Source: Dermatemys mawii
Lineage: Eukaryota; Chordata; Testudines; Dermatemydidae
DNA length: 64,000 bases
Assembly: GCA_007922305.1 (NCBI GenBank)
Contig: ML677341.1
Span: forward strand, 70,680,421-70,744,420
Reading direction: 5' to 3'
Shown here: piece by piece, positions 36,258-48,400 of the stretch
How positions within the stretch are numbered: the stretch's first letter is position 1
Layout: the number at the start of each line of letters is the position of its first letter
Position numbers and translations under genes: made by a program
The notes under the pieces: generated by a model
Databases searched by the model: none
What the model was told of the DNA's origin: nothing
The model's input: only the letters and a program-made list of their open reading frames with translations

Positions 36258-36431
36258 ATGTCTCGCAGCCCCGATGTGAAGGAAGACCCTGTGGAATGCC
36301 CCCTTTGCATGGAGCCCCTGGAGATTGATGACATTAACTTCTTCCCTTGCACCTGTGGCTACCAAATCTGTCGCTTCTGTTGGCACCGTATCCGCACAGA
36401 TGAGAATGGACTTTGTCCTGCTTGCAGAAAG
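36258..36431 (+). CDS. CNOT4: CNOT4 coding exon A: complete C4C4 RING finger
   Basis: It encodes residues 1-58, from [10 protein letters not shown] to CPACRK. All eight zinc-binding cysteines of the RING lie in this single exon: CPLC, CTC, CRFC and CPAC pairs or near-pairs, with no histidine ligand. That is the unusual C4C4 arrangement known for CNOT4. The donor is AAAG|GTAAAT, and the exon ends in phase 0. Read-through into the intron adds only VNFLE before a stop. Confidence 0.97.
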
Positions 36432-39400
36432 GTAAATTTCCTGGAATAACTGTTTGCCTTGCATATGTCATAAGGATCTTGCACTGGTTAGTACATTCTT
36501 TTATATCGGGAAACTTCACTTCAAATGACAGTGTAGATCTGGTCTGAGCAGCTCATTGTCTGGATCCCGTCTGTATATATCAAAATCATTATGCAACTAG
36601 TAGTCGTCTCTGCGGAATAAATCCAGAAGTGGAATAGCAGTGGAGGGTGCAGGTCAGGACTGAGTGATAGAGTTGTTAAAGGAGAACTAAAAAAAATCAG
36701 GGAATCAGGATGTGGATGCACTGGTGTATCTGTCTGTGGCTAGAGGTGAGGCTTGGAACAGCAGGATATTCTGCAAGTGAAGGCTAAGGTATGGTGGTAG
36801 AGCTGTGTGGGAGTTCATAAAACACCCCTTTTTGTTGTACCTTTTGAGTCAAAGCTGCTAGTCATTTTTGACACACACTTCAGAAGCCATTAGCTCTTGC
36901 TGAGAGTGCTTGACTGGTGTCTAGCTTCTTACACCTTTGTCACCAAGTTCTCAGTGTACTTTGCAATATTTATGACTTCGCCCATTCTGTCCAGTCACAA
37001 CTCCAGTTACCTGACATATTTTGGTTGTCTGCTACCCTCTTAAACTCCCTAAAACTGATCTTCAAGTCTGCTGATCTTCCTGTCCCCTTGGGTCACAACC
37101 TTGGAATCTTTGACTTTTTTTTTCTCTTTTCTTTCCTCCTCATGTTGTCTCAGCTAAAATCTGTTGCTTCCTTCTGCCTTCATCACCCAACACACCTCTT
37201 CAGAAATCTTTGGTAATGACTCCTTTGATTATTATAACTTCCTTTCCTGTCTCCTTACTTTTCACTTTTTTCCCTCTAAACCCAGCTACAGAGGTCCCCC
37301 CATTTTGCCCCTGTTCTAAGCATGTCTCTGTCCTCACTGAATCCCTTCACTGGCATCTTGTCTCTTACGGCATCAATTCCAGCTACCTTTCTAGGCCCTA
37401 CGTAACCTTGCTACACCTGCATCTGTGCACTCACTGCCTCATTCTTCCATGTGCACTTTCAGTCATCTTACCTTGTTGCTCCTTTGGGCCTTGTCTACAA
37501 TAAAGAAATTTTGGCATGCTAATCACTGTTTGGACTCTCTAGCAAGCCTGGAAAGCACCACACATAGACATACAGGTGTAATCAGTGGTGCACAGAAACT
37601 AGCTTCACTGTTTTGGATTGGACTTTCTACAGGGAAGACTAATCAGTGTCATCGGTCACTGTCTCCACCAGTGCAATGCCATTGTCAACCGTGAATTCTG
37701 TTGTAATAATGCTAATGATATGATGATTCCTTCTGCTACAGTCCCACAGTACCTGTCACTGCTTATGAAACATGTCTGATTTGCCTTCTGTACTCTGCTG
37801 GCTTGAGGACAAACTTTCTGGAATCTTTTTGCCTATACTTGCTTCATGCCTCTGAAATGTTATTGTACAGTACTTCTTGCCAGTATTCACTCCTTTGTGA
37901 TTACTGTGTGCTTGCAAGCTAGTTTTGGAGCACGTCTCAGAAGCCACCATAGAAACATGCTGCCAGGTATTCCTCAGCAGACTTTTGGGCACTCGTGAAT
38001 GTCTGGATTAAGGAGATTTACAGCTGACCTCTGTAATATGGAACAGTTTGGCACATGACTGGGTGTCCGAATGCCTTGCTGAGCTGGATATCATTTGCTC
38101 AGGAAAATAGTGCTGGGAGAAAATAAAAGGACTGGCAGTGCAATATTACTAAGGCTGGGGATGTCAACAGCCCTTCCAGGTCAAGGAAGAAAATCTGCCC
38201 TTATGATGAACTAGACCATGCTCTTGGCACTCTCCCATCTTTGAAGCATGAGATGATTCTGGACAGAAACATGGCACCCACCTCTGGGTTGTTGAGGAAC
38301 CTGGAAAGAAGAGACCACCACCTTCCACGGTGCTATTTGTAACCAGTGGGGCAGACCTGGACCCAGGAATGCCAGAGGCTCTGCTAAGATCCTAGTAACC
38401 TCTGTCTAAAACTCTAGAGATGGTAGCTGCAGCAAAAGCAGTCATGTTGATTTGTGAAGATGACACCTTTGGAGACTGAAGGGATATCTCTGCAAGGTAT
38501 ATGTTTGTGTTTTTTAACTCAGGTTTTTGCATGGTTGGGGTTTGGGAGCAGTTTTCTGGTTTCACGTGAACATTCGTATTGGTGTGAAACAGGATGAAGG
38601 TGATGTAGCATCACATGAAGATAAAGTTCTCTCTTCCCACCTGCTTTTTTCTGGTTCCCCTGGTTCATCAGCCCTCTAATTCTCTCATCCTCTGGATATT
38701 GCTAGTTTTGGAAGTCCCACCTGTAACCGCAATCACCACCTTTCCCCATTCACATACATGGATCAGTGTTCTGAGGGCAGAAGTACCCTGCTAGCTGAAC
38801 CATGCCATGTGATCATTTTAAGGCTAAGTGCACTATACGGCCTGGTGTACATTCACTTCAGACGTCACCAGCACAGGTATAAACCTCTGTGTAGATGATG
38901 AACCATTGATTAGGTGAACAGAATATGTGCCAGAATCTTAGAGCATATAGCTTATGTGGCTCTCTGAGCCCAAGCAGCATCTCCCCTGTCTACACTGCTG
39001 TTTTTAGCAATGTAGCATCCCACTTCTGGAGTCTCTGTTTGTTGCAGGGAAAGGCTCTGGCAGGGGGAGGCAGAGGCTCATTGACTTAAGCGTATTGACT
39101 CACTCCATATTTCTCATTTCAGAGACCACTTCTGCAGCAAGGCAACAAATGGGAAATGTTTGGCATATCCATTAAATGGCAGGAATGTGACCATGCATCT
39201 GGGAATACAAAAGCAGAGTGCTTTACAGATTCCTTGGCAAGGAACAAAAATTAGATGTGTTTTTCAACATTCAGAAAAACATGGACAGGAACAATTTTAA
39301 GTTTGAAGGAAAATGCAACTTCTCTTTAAATGCCAAGGGAAATTTATGCAAGAGGTCAAAGAATGTGTGAGGAGCTATGTACATCATGATGAAGAAATAA

Positions 39401-42400
39401 GATGTCAAGACAGAGTTCCCCTGTGAACTTTTGATGGAGTACATGCAGGGCCAACAGCAGTTTGCACAGTTAGCCCACATTTCAGCATAAAACAAAATCT
39501 GGCTTGTTTTTATCATGTATTAGCTACTCTTTTGAAGGCGGCTTCCATGTTTTGTGGTAAAATAAATTACACAGATCAATCTCTGTTAATAGTTGAGCAG
39601 GCATAGTTGAATTACCTTTAGACTACACTGCTTTACTATCCCCATATCCTCTGTGTCCAATAGCATCTAAAAGCTGTTAATACTTTTATTAAAAACTAAC
39701 TTATTTATGGTATCAAACCCACTAGCAACTATAGAATCAGTGATATTAACTTAAACCGCTAACATTTCAGTAGGCCGCTTTCAGGCATTAAGAGCATCGA
39801 TCCCCTTGCATTCCTACAACGGCAGAATATGAGCACAAAACCACTCTGGTTTGGTTAATATGCCTGTTGCAGGCAGAGTTCATAATTGTCACACTTTTGG
39901 TGGCACTCTTTTATTGTCCCCTTTATTCTTTGCTGTAAGACTCGTGCCTTTATCTGTCCATTGTCAAACACCACCTTTGTTTTCACAGTATTGGACAGAA
40001 TACAAGAAGCGGATATCACGACATTGTTCAGTGTATTCAGTAGGTACTTCCACTCTGCTTTTAGCCTTTCAGAGGCACATATGAGCATCTTCCTGCACAC
40101 CCTTTATAGCTGTACCACTGTCTGGGCTTGTGTAATTAGGATGTGACTTCTTGACTGAGAGAAGCAGTTGATATGCAGTTGCTGAGAATCTGTGGAATGG
40201 AAAGAATGCTCCTCTGTCCATTCCTGAAAAGTTACCTTTAAAAATTATGGTACTGTGCACCCTGCGTTCCCTACCCATTCCAGGAAATGTCTAGGAACTA
40301 TGCAACATGATCTTGTAAGGCTTTGTCATCGTGGAGTGGAAGACTTTTGTTTGTTAGTTTATTCTTGGGCTTGATCAGGTGTGCCATGGATTCATCTATA
40401 GCTCTAGCATTTCAGGAAACCCAGCTGTTCAAATCCATCAGTAGTCTTGCAGATGTTTGCTAGCTTGATTGCGTGCCCCTGAAACACTTCATCTCTGTCG
40501 CTATATTCTACTCCCACTGGTGTCCAATTGACTGGCTGCTATCCAAAGTAGACACCTTCCTTGGGACAAACATTGTTTTTTTTTTCCTACAGAGACTGAC
40601 ACACTCATGCAGGTGATCTGGAACTTCCCAAAGAGGTGTAAAAGTTTCCTCCAAGTAATGTCCCTGTGGGTGCTCCACTGTAGGTGTATTTGCATCTCTG
40701 TGCCTCTGATTGGAGATTTTGGTAGCACTGTCCATTCAGCCGGCACATGAGATCTCCCTACCTTCTGCTCTGCCTTGAGGCTAACTATTCTGCGTGAGTG
40801 AACCATTCCCAGTTCCTTCTCAACTGCACCTGGCCTGATACAGAGTGAATAGCAGTCTGTATTCTCTTTACATCAGAGTTTTAGCATTCAGTTTCTTACT
40901 TTTATCATTTCCATTTGGTTATTCTTAGCTTTATAGGATTTCCTGGGTTTTTTTACTGTGTTAAAATAGTTTTTTCTCTTTTCCCCATTTTTTTCTTTTA
41001 CCCCTTCCTGGGGGTATCCCCAGATGGGAATGCTCAACTCCCGTGGGTTTAAATGGTGTCTTTCCTGCAGGGAGGCAGTACTGATTACAGATGACACTGC
41101 TGCTGTGTCCAGTGCCTAGGAGAGGCTCACAATCCACAGAAGTGTACATTCTGTCAGCAATTCAAGGCTGGATCCTGAAAGAAGCAGGAATTAAAGTTGA
41201 AATTCCTTATGGAGGATACTCTTAAACCAGCCTCTGACCCTGGTCCTGAATCCCCTCCATGGTGAAGATTGTCCCCAGAGCCTTCTACATCTAAGGAGGG
41301 GGAAACCAAAGAGGAAATCTTCATACTCTCCTCACAAGGCATCCAAAAAGAGATCTGCAAGTCCTCAAACTGAGCCCCAGACCAGCCGGAGGAGATCTTG
41401 CATAGTCAGTCACCTCGGCACCGATTGCTTCGAAGCACTGTATCCAGAGGTGTTACAAGTCCTCCAGTGCAGACACCACCTATAAGACTAAAGACCTGCA
41501 GGGCTGAGGCTCTGAAGCTGTGGCACCACCTGTTGAGGGCAAGAGCAAACACTGTACGGTGTCTGCGAAAGCAGTAGTGATGTGGAAACCCTTGGTACCA
41601 ACTACTTCCAAACCACCCTCATTGGACTGATCACCTCGTGTGAGATCTCTGCTGATTTCCTCAGTATCAGTGAATCAGCCCCAACAAGCCCTGATGGTAC
41701 TGATCACGGTGGTACTGCAGGAGTTTCATTTCCCCAGAGATCTCATGGTGGCTGAGACTTTTAAGAGTTTCCTGCTATCTTGATTTCAGGGCCCTAGTAC
41801 CGAGCATATCTCGATCCCTGGAATCACCTCTGGCACAGGGTGTTTGCCTTCAGTCTCCTTGTTGGTTCCGACATTGTCCAGTGAGGACTTGGATAGTGAT
41901 CAGGATGATATTCTCTCGCTACCCTTACACCATGGCCCATCTCTACATTAACTATGGCCCTTCCAGTTACACCTTCAGTCCGAACCTCAGCCTTCTTGGT
42001 TTGACCACCTGTGGGGACCACCATACTGGGAAGGTGGGCAGTTTACAGGCATCATACTTCTCGGGCATCTGGTGTCTCCTACCAAGCGTCAGTAAGATGG
42101 TCGTCTTCAGCCTCTGCATCCAGAGCCCCAGAACCTCAAGAGAAAGCTTGAGAAGGAGGAGACCAGATTAAAGAGGAGGTTACACCACCAACCTATATTT
42201 CTTCCACCTCCTATTCACCAGGTGAGGCAGTGACAGCCCTCTCCGTCATCCATGGTGGATTATTTTAAACTATTTCATGATCTCACAAAAAGGGTAGCAG
42301 ACACTACAAATTCCCCTGAGGATGTGAGACCTGACAAACCATCCAGTCCCAACCTGTGGATCTGCTGACTCAAGGCATTGTTCCTTCATGGTTCCAACAC

Positions 42401-45400
42401 ACAGAGAGCTGCTGCTCCAAGGAGATACAAGAAGTATTGTAACACAGAAAAAAAAAATTGGCTATCTGCTGTATTTACCTGGAAAAATTGAAAAGATTCC
42501 AGATTTGGGATAATTCCAAACAAGTTACTTTGGCATCTTCCTTCCTCCCCATCATGCCAAACTACATACTAGGGCTTGAAGACAGGACTCTCTCTCCTCT
42601 CAAAGTACATCTTGCAGCCGTAAGGACTTTCTACCAGCAGATACAGCAATATTCTGTTTCACCTGTCCAACAACAAAGAGATTCCTCAAAGGCATGGGAA
42701 ACTTCTTTCCCCAAATCAGGCACCACATTTCAGCGAGGGACCTAAATCTAGTTTTAAAGAGCCTAACTAGGCTGCACTTTGAACCTCTGGCTCCTTGTTC
42801 TTACATATCTACCAATGAAGACAGCATTACTAGTAGCCATCAGCTCAGCATGGAGAATACAGAAAATAGAAGCCTTAACACATACACCTCTTCACAATTT
42901 TCTTTTAAAGTCAGTCACTGAGGCCACACCCAATGTTCATCCCCATGTTCAGCTCATCTTTACATATGAAAGAGTTCAGTCACCTTCCCAACCTCTATCC
43001 AAAGCCTCTTCATGACAACAGGGAGGCTACACTACATATACATGATCTTAGGAGAGTCTTGGTCTTTTATTTGGACGGAACAAAGGCCTTTATGAAATCT
43101 CCTAAGCTTTTCCTCAATTGTGGAAATGTCAAAGGTGCAGCAGTATCAGCTCAGACTCTACAAATGGGTCTTGAATTGTGTTAACTAGTGCTACCATGAT
43201 AGTCATACACTATCTCCATCCGGAATCCATACACATTCCATGAGTGTTCCACCTCTGTCACTTCATTATAAATGTTCCCATGCCAGAAATCTGCAGGGCA
43301 ATGACTTGGGCATCTGCTCATACTTTCACAGAACACTATGCGATTACTAGATTTTCAGTTCCACAGTATTGTCATCCATATTAGATTAGACTCTGAAACC
43401 TTGACCCCCCCATTGGGGATACTGCTTGGGAGTCACCTACTGTGGAGCACCCATAGGGATGCTACTCAAAGAGGAAATTACTCACCTTGTGCAGTAATGA
43501 TGGCTCTTCAAGATGTCTCCCCCTGTTGGTGCTCTACAATCCACCATCCTCCCTTTTACTTTGGCGTTCTCAATAGGGGTGCTGCAGTAGAGAAGGAACT
43601 GAGGGTGGTTCACCCACATAGTGCTGGTTAGCCTCAAAGAAGAGCACGAGGGAGGGAGAGCGCATATGTGGGCCAGACAGACAGTGCTACCAAAACCTTA
43701 AATCAGGGATGTAGATATACATACAATGGAGCACCCATAGGGACATCGTTATTGCACAAGGTGAGTAACTTTCTCTTCCTCATCTAGTTCTGCAGGTACT
43801 TTGCATAAGCAGGTGTATCCAACAACCCTCACACCATTTGTAATCATGCTTCTGACCTCAAAATGGCATGCAGTCCACTGAACTTCAATATGAAGAAGCT
43901 CATGGAGTGGATTACTTTGATCATGGTGGAGAACAGATCCTTTCACGCAGCATGAATTCCACTGACTTACTGTGGGTATTGCTAGAATTTGTTCCTCTCT
44001 CTCCTGGGTCACCTGGGATGCTTGATTTAGTGTTCAGGATCTCCATTCTGGAAAAAAGAATGCATAGAATGGACACACTATCTATACCCTTTACATTGGG
44101 GCAAACTTTTTTAGTTTTAAGTGGTATGGTTACCTATTACAGATGCGACCTTTGGTTTCCTTCCATTCCAAGCCTCATGTCTCAACCCTCATTATCCCCT
44201 ATAACTGAATGCCACCTTGTGTGCCAAACAGCCTTTCCTCCAAGTTCCTCCTAAGAAACTCCACCTACTTCTAGGTAATATTCTTTATCCTCTTCATCGT
44301 TAATAATCTGCTTACAATTAGACAAAGAGCTTTTGAATTTAAAAAGAGTTCCTTACCTCAAAGAGCCAGCTATCTGTGAAATGCTATAAACTTTATGCTG
44401 TGTCTTAATAAAATGTTTACCCCTGTCTGTCAAAGGCAAAACTTGTGATAAGCATGGCTGTGACCAAGCCTCAAAAGCGGGTCATTGATTATGATCCAAC
44501 AGTTATTCAAGTGAAGTGTGCATGAAGGATTGACTGTTGCATGGGATTTGTTCTTCAGTTGTGGTGCAATGCCTTGATTTTGAGCTACATTTCCTTAAAA
44601 ATTCAAATTAAAGGGTAGAGCAAGACAATATGGGGTTTGCTGTGCATGGAGTAAATGCATCTTTTCCATTAACAGTAATAGAATGTTTAAATTCCTATGC
44701 ATGACAATGAAAAAGCATATCCCCTATGCTTTCAGCACAAACTCTATCCTTTGTATACCACCAGCTCAGGTGCTTCAGATTAGCTGTTTGTCCAGGACCA
44801 TGTAGAGAGAGAGTTTCTGTTTGACCAGTTCTAGAGGCAGGATACCAATCTCTTGTGCTTCAGGGGAAGATAAAATTCTTCTATAATGCACCTAGACAGT
44901 CAATTAGAACGTGGGGAGAGAATTCCCTGTTTTCCATGTAATTGAGTAAATTTTACATTTTAAACTGTCAGCCCCAGAGGAAATTCTGTAATATGTGCAC
45001 CTGTCATATCTTTAGCATCACTTCAGTAACTTCATTCTCATCAATTTTATATATTTTGATGCATTGTATGTATTGTGTTACATAAACTTTGTTACTGTAT
45101 GCCTCAAACTGTTATGAAGACTAGCTATACATTTTATAATTTTGAGTGTTGTTTTCTGGACTGAGGATTGGTTAGGAGTGCATTGGTGAGCAGCAGGGTG
45201 TGGAGGATAAATATATAACGGCCTTGACATGCTTTCTGAGTTGTATGCCTTCATTGCAAAAAGGGGTGTTTTTACCCTCAAGATGGTTGTCTCAGCGTGA
45301 AGCCCTAGAGGTGATGAGACACTGTAGTATTTGTTCGAATGCTTGCTTGTGTCAATTCCATGTTAGGCATGTGTGTGCTGCATGCACTGTTACTGGAGAA

Positions 45401-48400
45401 TTTTCCCTCAGGCTGGCATCCATGAGGCTGGAGCTAGTGCCCTCTTGTGTGCCACCAGCCCGGACCCTCTCAATTTCTTCTAACCACCTGTGATGGTTGC
45501 TGAAACATCTCCTCTTGCTTCAACAAGGTGCTTATCAATTGTTTTCTTCTATGTATTGCAAATTTAGTCTATAGTTTAGTTATAGTGTGTGCACTGTAAA
45601 TAGTGTTACTGTAGATGGTACCCTCTTCCCTTATCCTTAAGGTGCTCCCATCACCTCTGGAGCTGGGCTTCAAATCTTTTGCCTCCTGTGGTAAGCCTAT
45701 GCCTGTGAGCAACCCACATTCCAGTTGTCTGAAGTGTCTGGGAGAATCTCATATGGAAGAACACTGCCAAATTTGTTGTGACTTTAAGCCTTGCACAAAG
45801 GACAGAGTGATCAGACTTGAGGCTATCCTAATGGAAGCGGTTCTTTAGACTGGCTTCAGAACCAAGCTGCTCGGATTCAGCACTGAGCATTTCAGCCTTG
45901 GTGCAAAGCACTCCTCTGGCACAATGCGCATCCCAGCACTACTCTCCCTTTCTGGTGCTGAAGAAGCACTAAAAGCAGCACACCAACAGAGGGAACTTGC
46001 CATTGCCAAAGAATGGCAAGCAAGGGGAGGACAGTGGAGTGCCACCTGTGTCAGGCCACTCTTCCATCTCTGGTCCCATGGCGGCACCATCGAGATAATT
46101 GAGTCTGGTGCTGAATCCCTCGCCGACAGTGGGAAGTCATTGTGGTGGCAGCAGAATTGCAGTGCCTCCAACTCTGGAGGCCTTTGCAATGGTTAGAAAT
46201 TTGTTGTCACTCCTGGTCCTGCCTACCCTATTGGATCCACTGCTAGCTCCGTCAGCCTTGACCAGGAGAGAGCCTGATGCTCTGAGCACCTTTGTGACCT
46301 GGCCCTCTGGTACCCTGGAGGGAAGCAGTCTCTCTCCTCCTTCTGGTCACCAGACCTTTGGCACCAATTGGAGGCAGCAAGAGTTACTGCTCCCCCATGG
46401 TCATCTAGAGAGGACTGAGTCCAATGCGGACAATGCTACATTCAGCCCGAGTCATCAGTACTACTCCTATATGCCATTGGACCTCCAGTGCGGGTTCCCC
46501 CACTGGTGTCTGGCCAGGAGGACAATGGCCTATTCAGTGGCCATGCTGGAATCCTTGGGGTTTTCCCCAAGTACCTGGTCCGCCCTCCCACTGATCATCT
46601 CAGTCGCTTTTGAGAGGCGGGCTCCCACTCCTCCACATTCAGCACCAGCTTTAGTACCGATCTACAAGATGTGTCCCCAGTGGAGCTTACTGAAGCTGAG
46701 AAAGAAGCTCCCTTTTCCAGTACAGGCCTTTTCCTTCTCCTCCTTACTGGATGAGGCTGTCTCAAGCCCAAGCAGCTTGCTACCACAAGATGACTTTTGA
46801 GTTCATCAACTGCACTTTTAAAGCTGATAGTGGCTAACTTGGGGCTAGAGATTGAAGAGCTTGAGGAATCATCCCATGGCTCATTGACATTGTGGCTGCA
46901 GCAGCTCCATCTAAGGTGGTCCATTAATGAGGTGGTAATGGATCAGGTCAAAGCCCTGTGCCAGACCCCATCTTCTCTGTGAAATGAGGGGCAGAGGAGA
47001 AATATATGCCAGCCAGTGGGTATGAGTATCTGTACTCATCCCACTCTGGGATCTCTGTATCACTGGCTAACGAAAGGGACAGACTGCGCCAGGCAAGTGC
47101 TACTTCCTAACAGAAGGATGCAAAAAAATGTGATCTATTTGGAAGGAAAGTTTATTCAACAGGCGGTCAGCAGCTACATATCTCAAACCAACAAGCCTTA
47201 TTGGGGTGGCACGACTACAATTTGTGCAACTTTCTCCAAATTTAAGAACTCTGTGCCCAGGAATCAAGGCAGGAATTCTCAGCCCTCTTGGAAGAGGGAA
47301 AGAAAGTTGTCTGTGCCACCTGGAGAGAGGCTCTGAAACGGCAAATGCATGATGAAGACAACAGCCTCTGCTGTCACCATGAGACGATGCTTTTGGCTGC
47401 AGCCTTTGGGGTTCCCTCATGAGGTCCAGCAGTCAATCCGGGGCTTCCCTTTTGAAGGCTCCTCATTATTTGGGGATGGTCATGAGACTGCACGGCCTGA
47501 AGGGTTCAAGGGCTAGCCTCGTGACCCTGGGCCTCTGTCTACTTTGAGGAAGCATATCAAGCCACATCAGCTGCCTTGCTTCCCAGCTCTGTGTCTGAGA
47601 AGGAACCCCGTAAAAGAAAGGTGAGAGGTGTATAAGCACTGTCAACTACTTCCATCCACCTCAGCCTCCCAGTTGGGCTCACATAGGCACTTTGAGCCTA
47701 AGCAGGCCTTTTTGAAGATGTGCCCAAGGGCACTGTACCAGTTCCCCCTTCAGATCCTGCCTCCCCTCTCTCTTTTTGGACTGACTGTCTCACTTCAGTC
47801 TGGCATGGTCCTACATAACATCAGAACACTGGTTGCTAAATATGGTGATGCCCTTCCATTTTCATCCACCCTTTCATCTTGCCCCCATCCCTTTTTCAGG
47901 GACCCTTCTTGCAAGCATCTCCTCACCCAGGAAGTGCAGATCTTCCTATGGTAGCAGTAGCAGAAAGGATGAAAGGCCTTCTAGCGTCAGCCCAGAGGAT
48001 CTCATCCTTGATGACCTCCTGTATTTGGGCATGCTAAGAGCATGAGAATGTTCCACTTCCGGACATCCTGACCGCTCACTCCATTGCAGAGGTTCCAATC
48101 CACAATTTGGTCATTGATGCCTACCTTTGCATCCCACTATGCCATCACCCAATAGGCTTGAGATGATGCCAGGTTCAGAACAATAGTGTTGCAATCTGCA
48201 TGTCTGAGCTCCAAGCCCACCTCATAGGGTACTGCTTGTGAGTCACCTAATGTGGAATGGACATGAGCAGGCACTTGAAGAAAAATGGTTACTAACCTAT
48301 CGGTAACTGTTGTTCATCGAGATGCGTTGCTAATGTCTATTCCATGACACACCCTCTACCTCTCTGTCAGAGTTGGTCAGTAAAAAGACTCAAGGGCACG

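Larger units (their letters stand above)
40656..43760 (+). mobile_element. DIRS-type (tyrosine recombinase) retrotransposon, copy A, internally deleted
   Basis: It has inverted terminal repeats of about 170 bp: left 40657-40830 (ATGTCCCTGTGGGTGCTCC ... GTTCCTTCTCAACTGCA), right 43581-43750 in reverse complement (ATGTCCCTATGGGTGCTCC ... GTTCCTTCTCTACTGCA). In between are a degenerate gag-like region with a CCHC knuckle and a tyrosine recombinase. Inverted rather than direct terminal repeats, together with a tyrosine recombinase, are diagnostic of DIRS elements. Reverse transcriptase and RNase H are missing, so at 3.1 kb it is shorter than a complete element. Many stops are present. Confidence 0.8.

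Noticed and set aside
36213..36519. Open frames on the - strand over CNOT4 coding exon A
   Set aside because: Shadows of the conserved RING exon; no independent features.
43868..44254. 128-codon + open frame between the DIRS copies
   Set aside because: No motif and no similarity to DIRS proteins that I can see; not supported.
46595..46924. 109-codon - strand open frame
   Set aside because: Antisense of the DIRS gag region; the + strand reads in family order.
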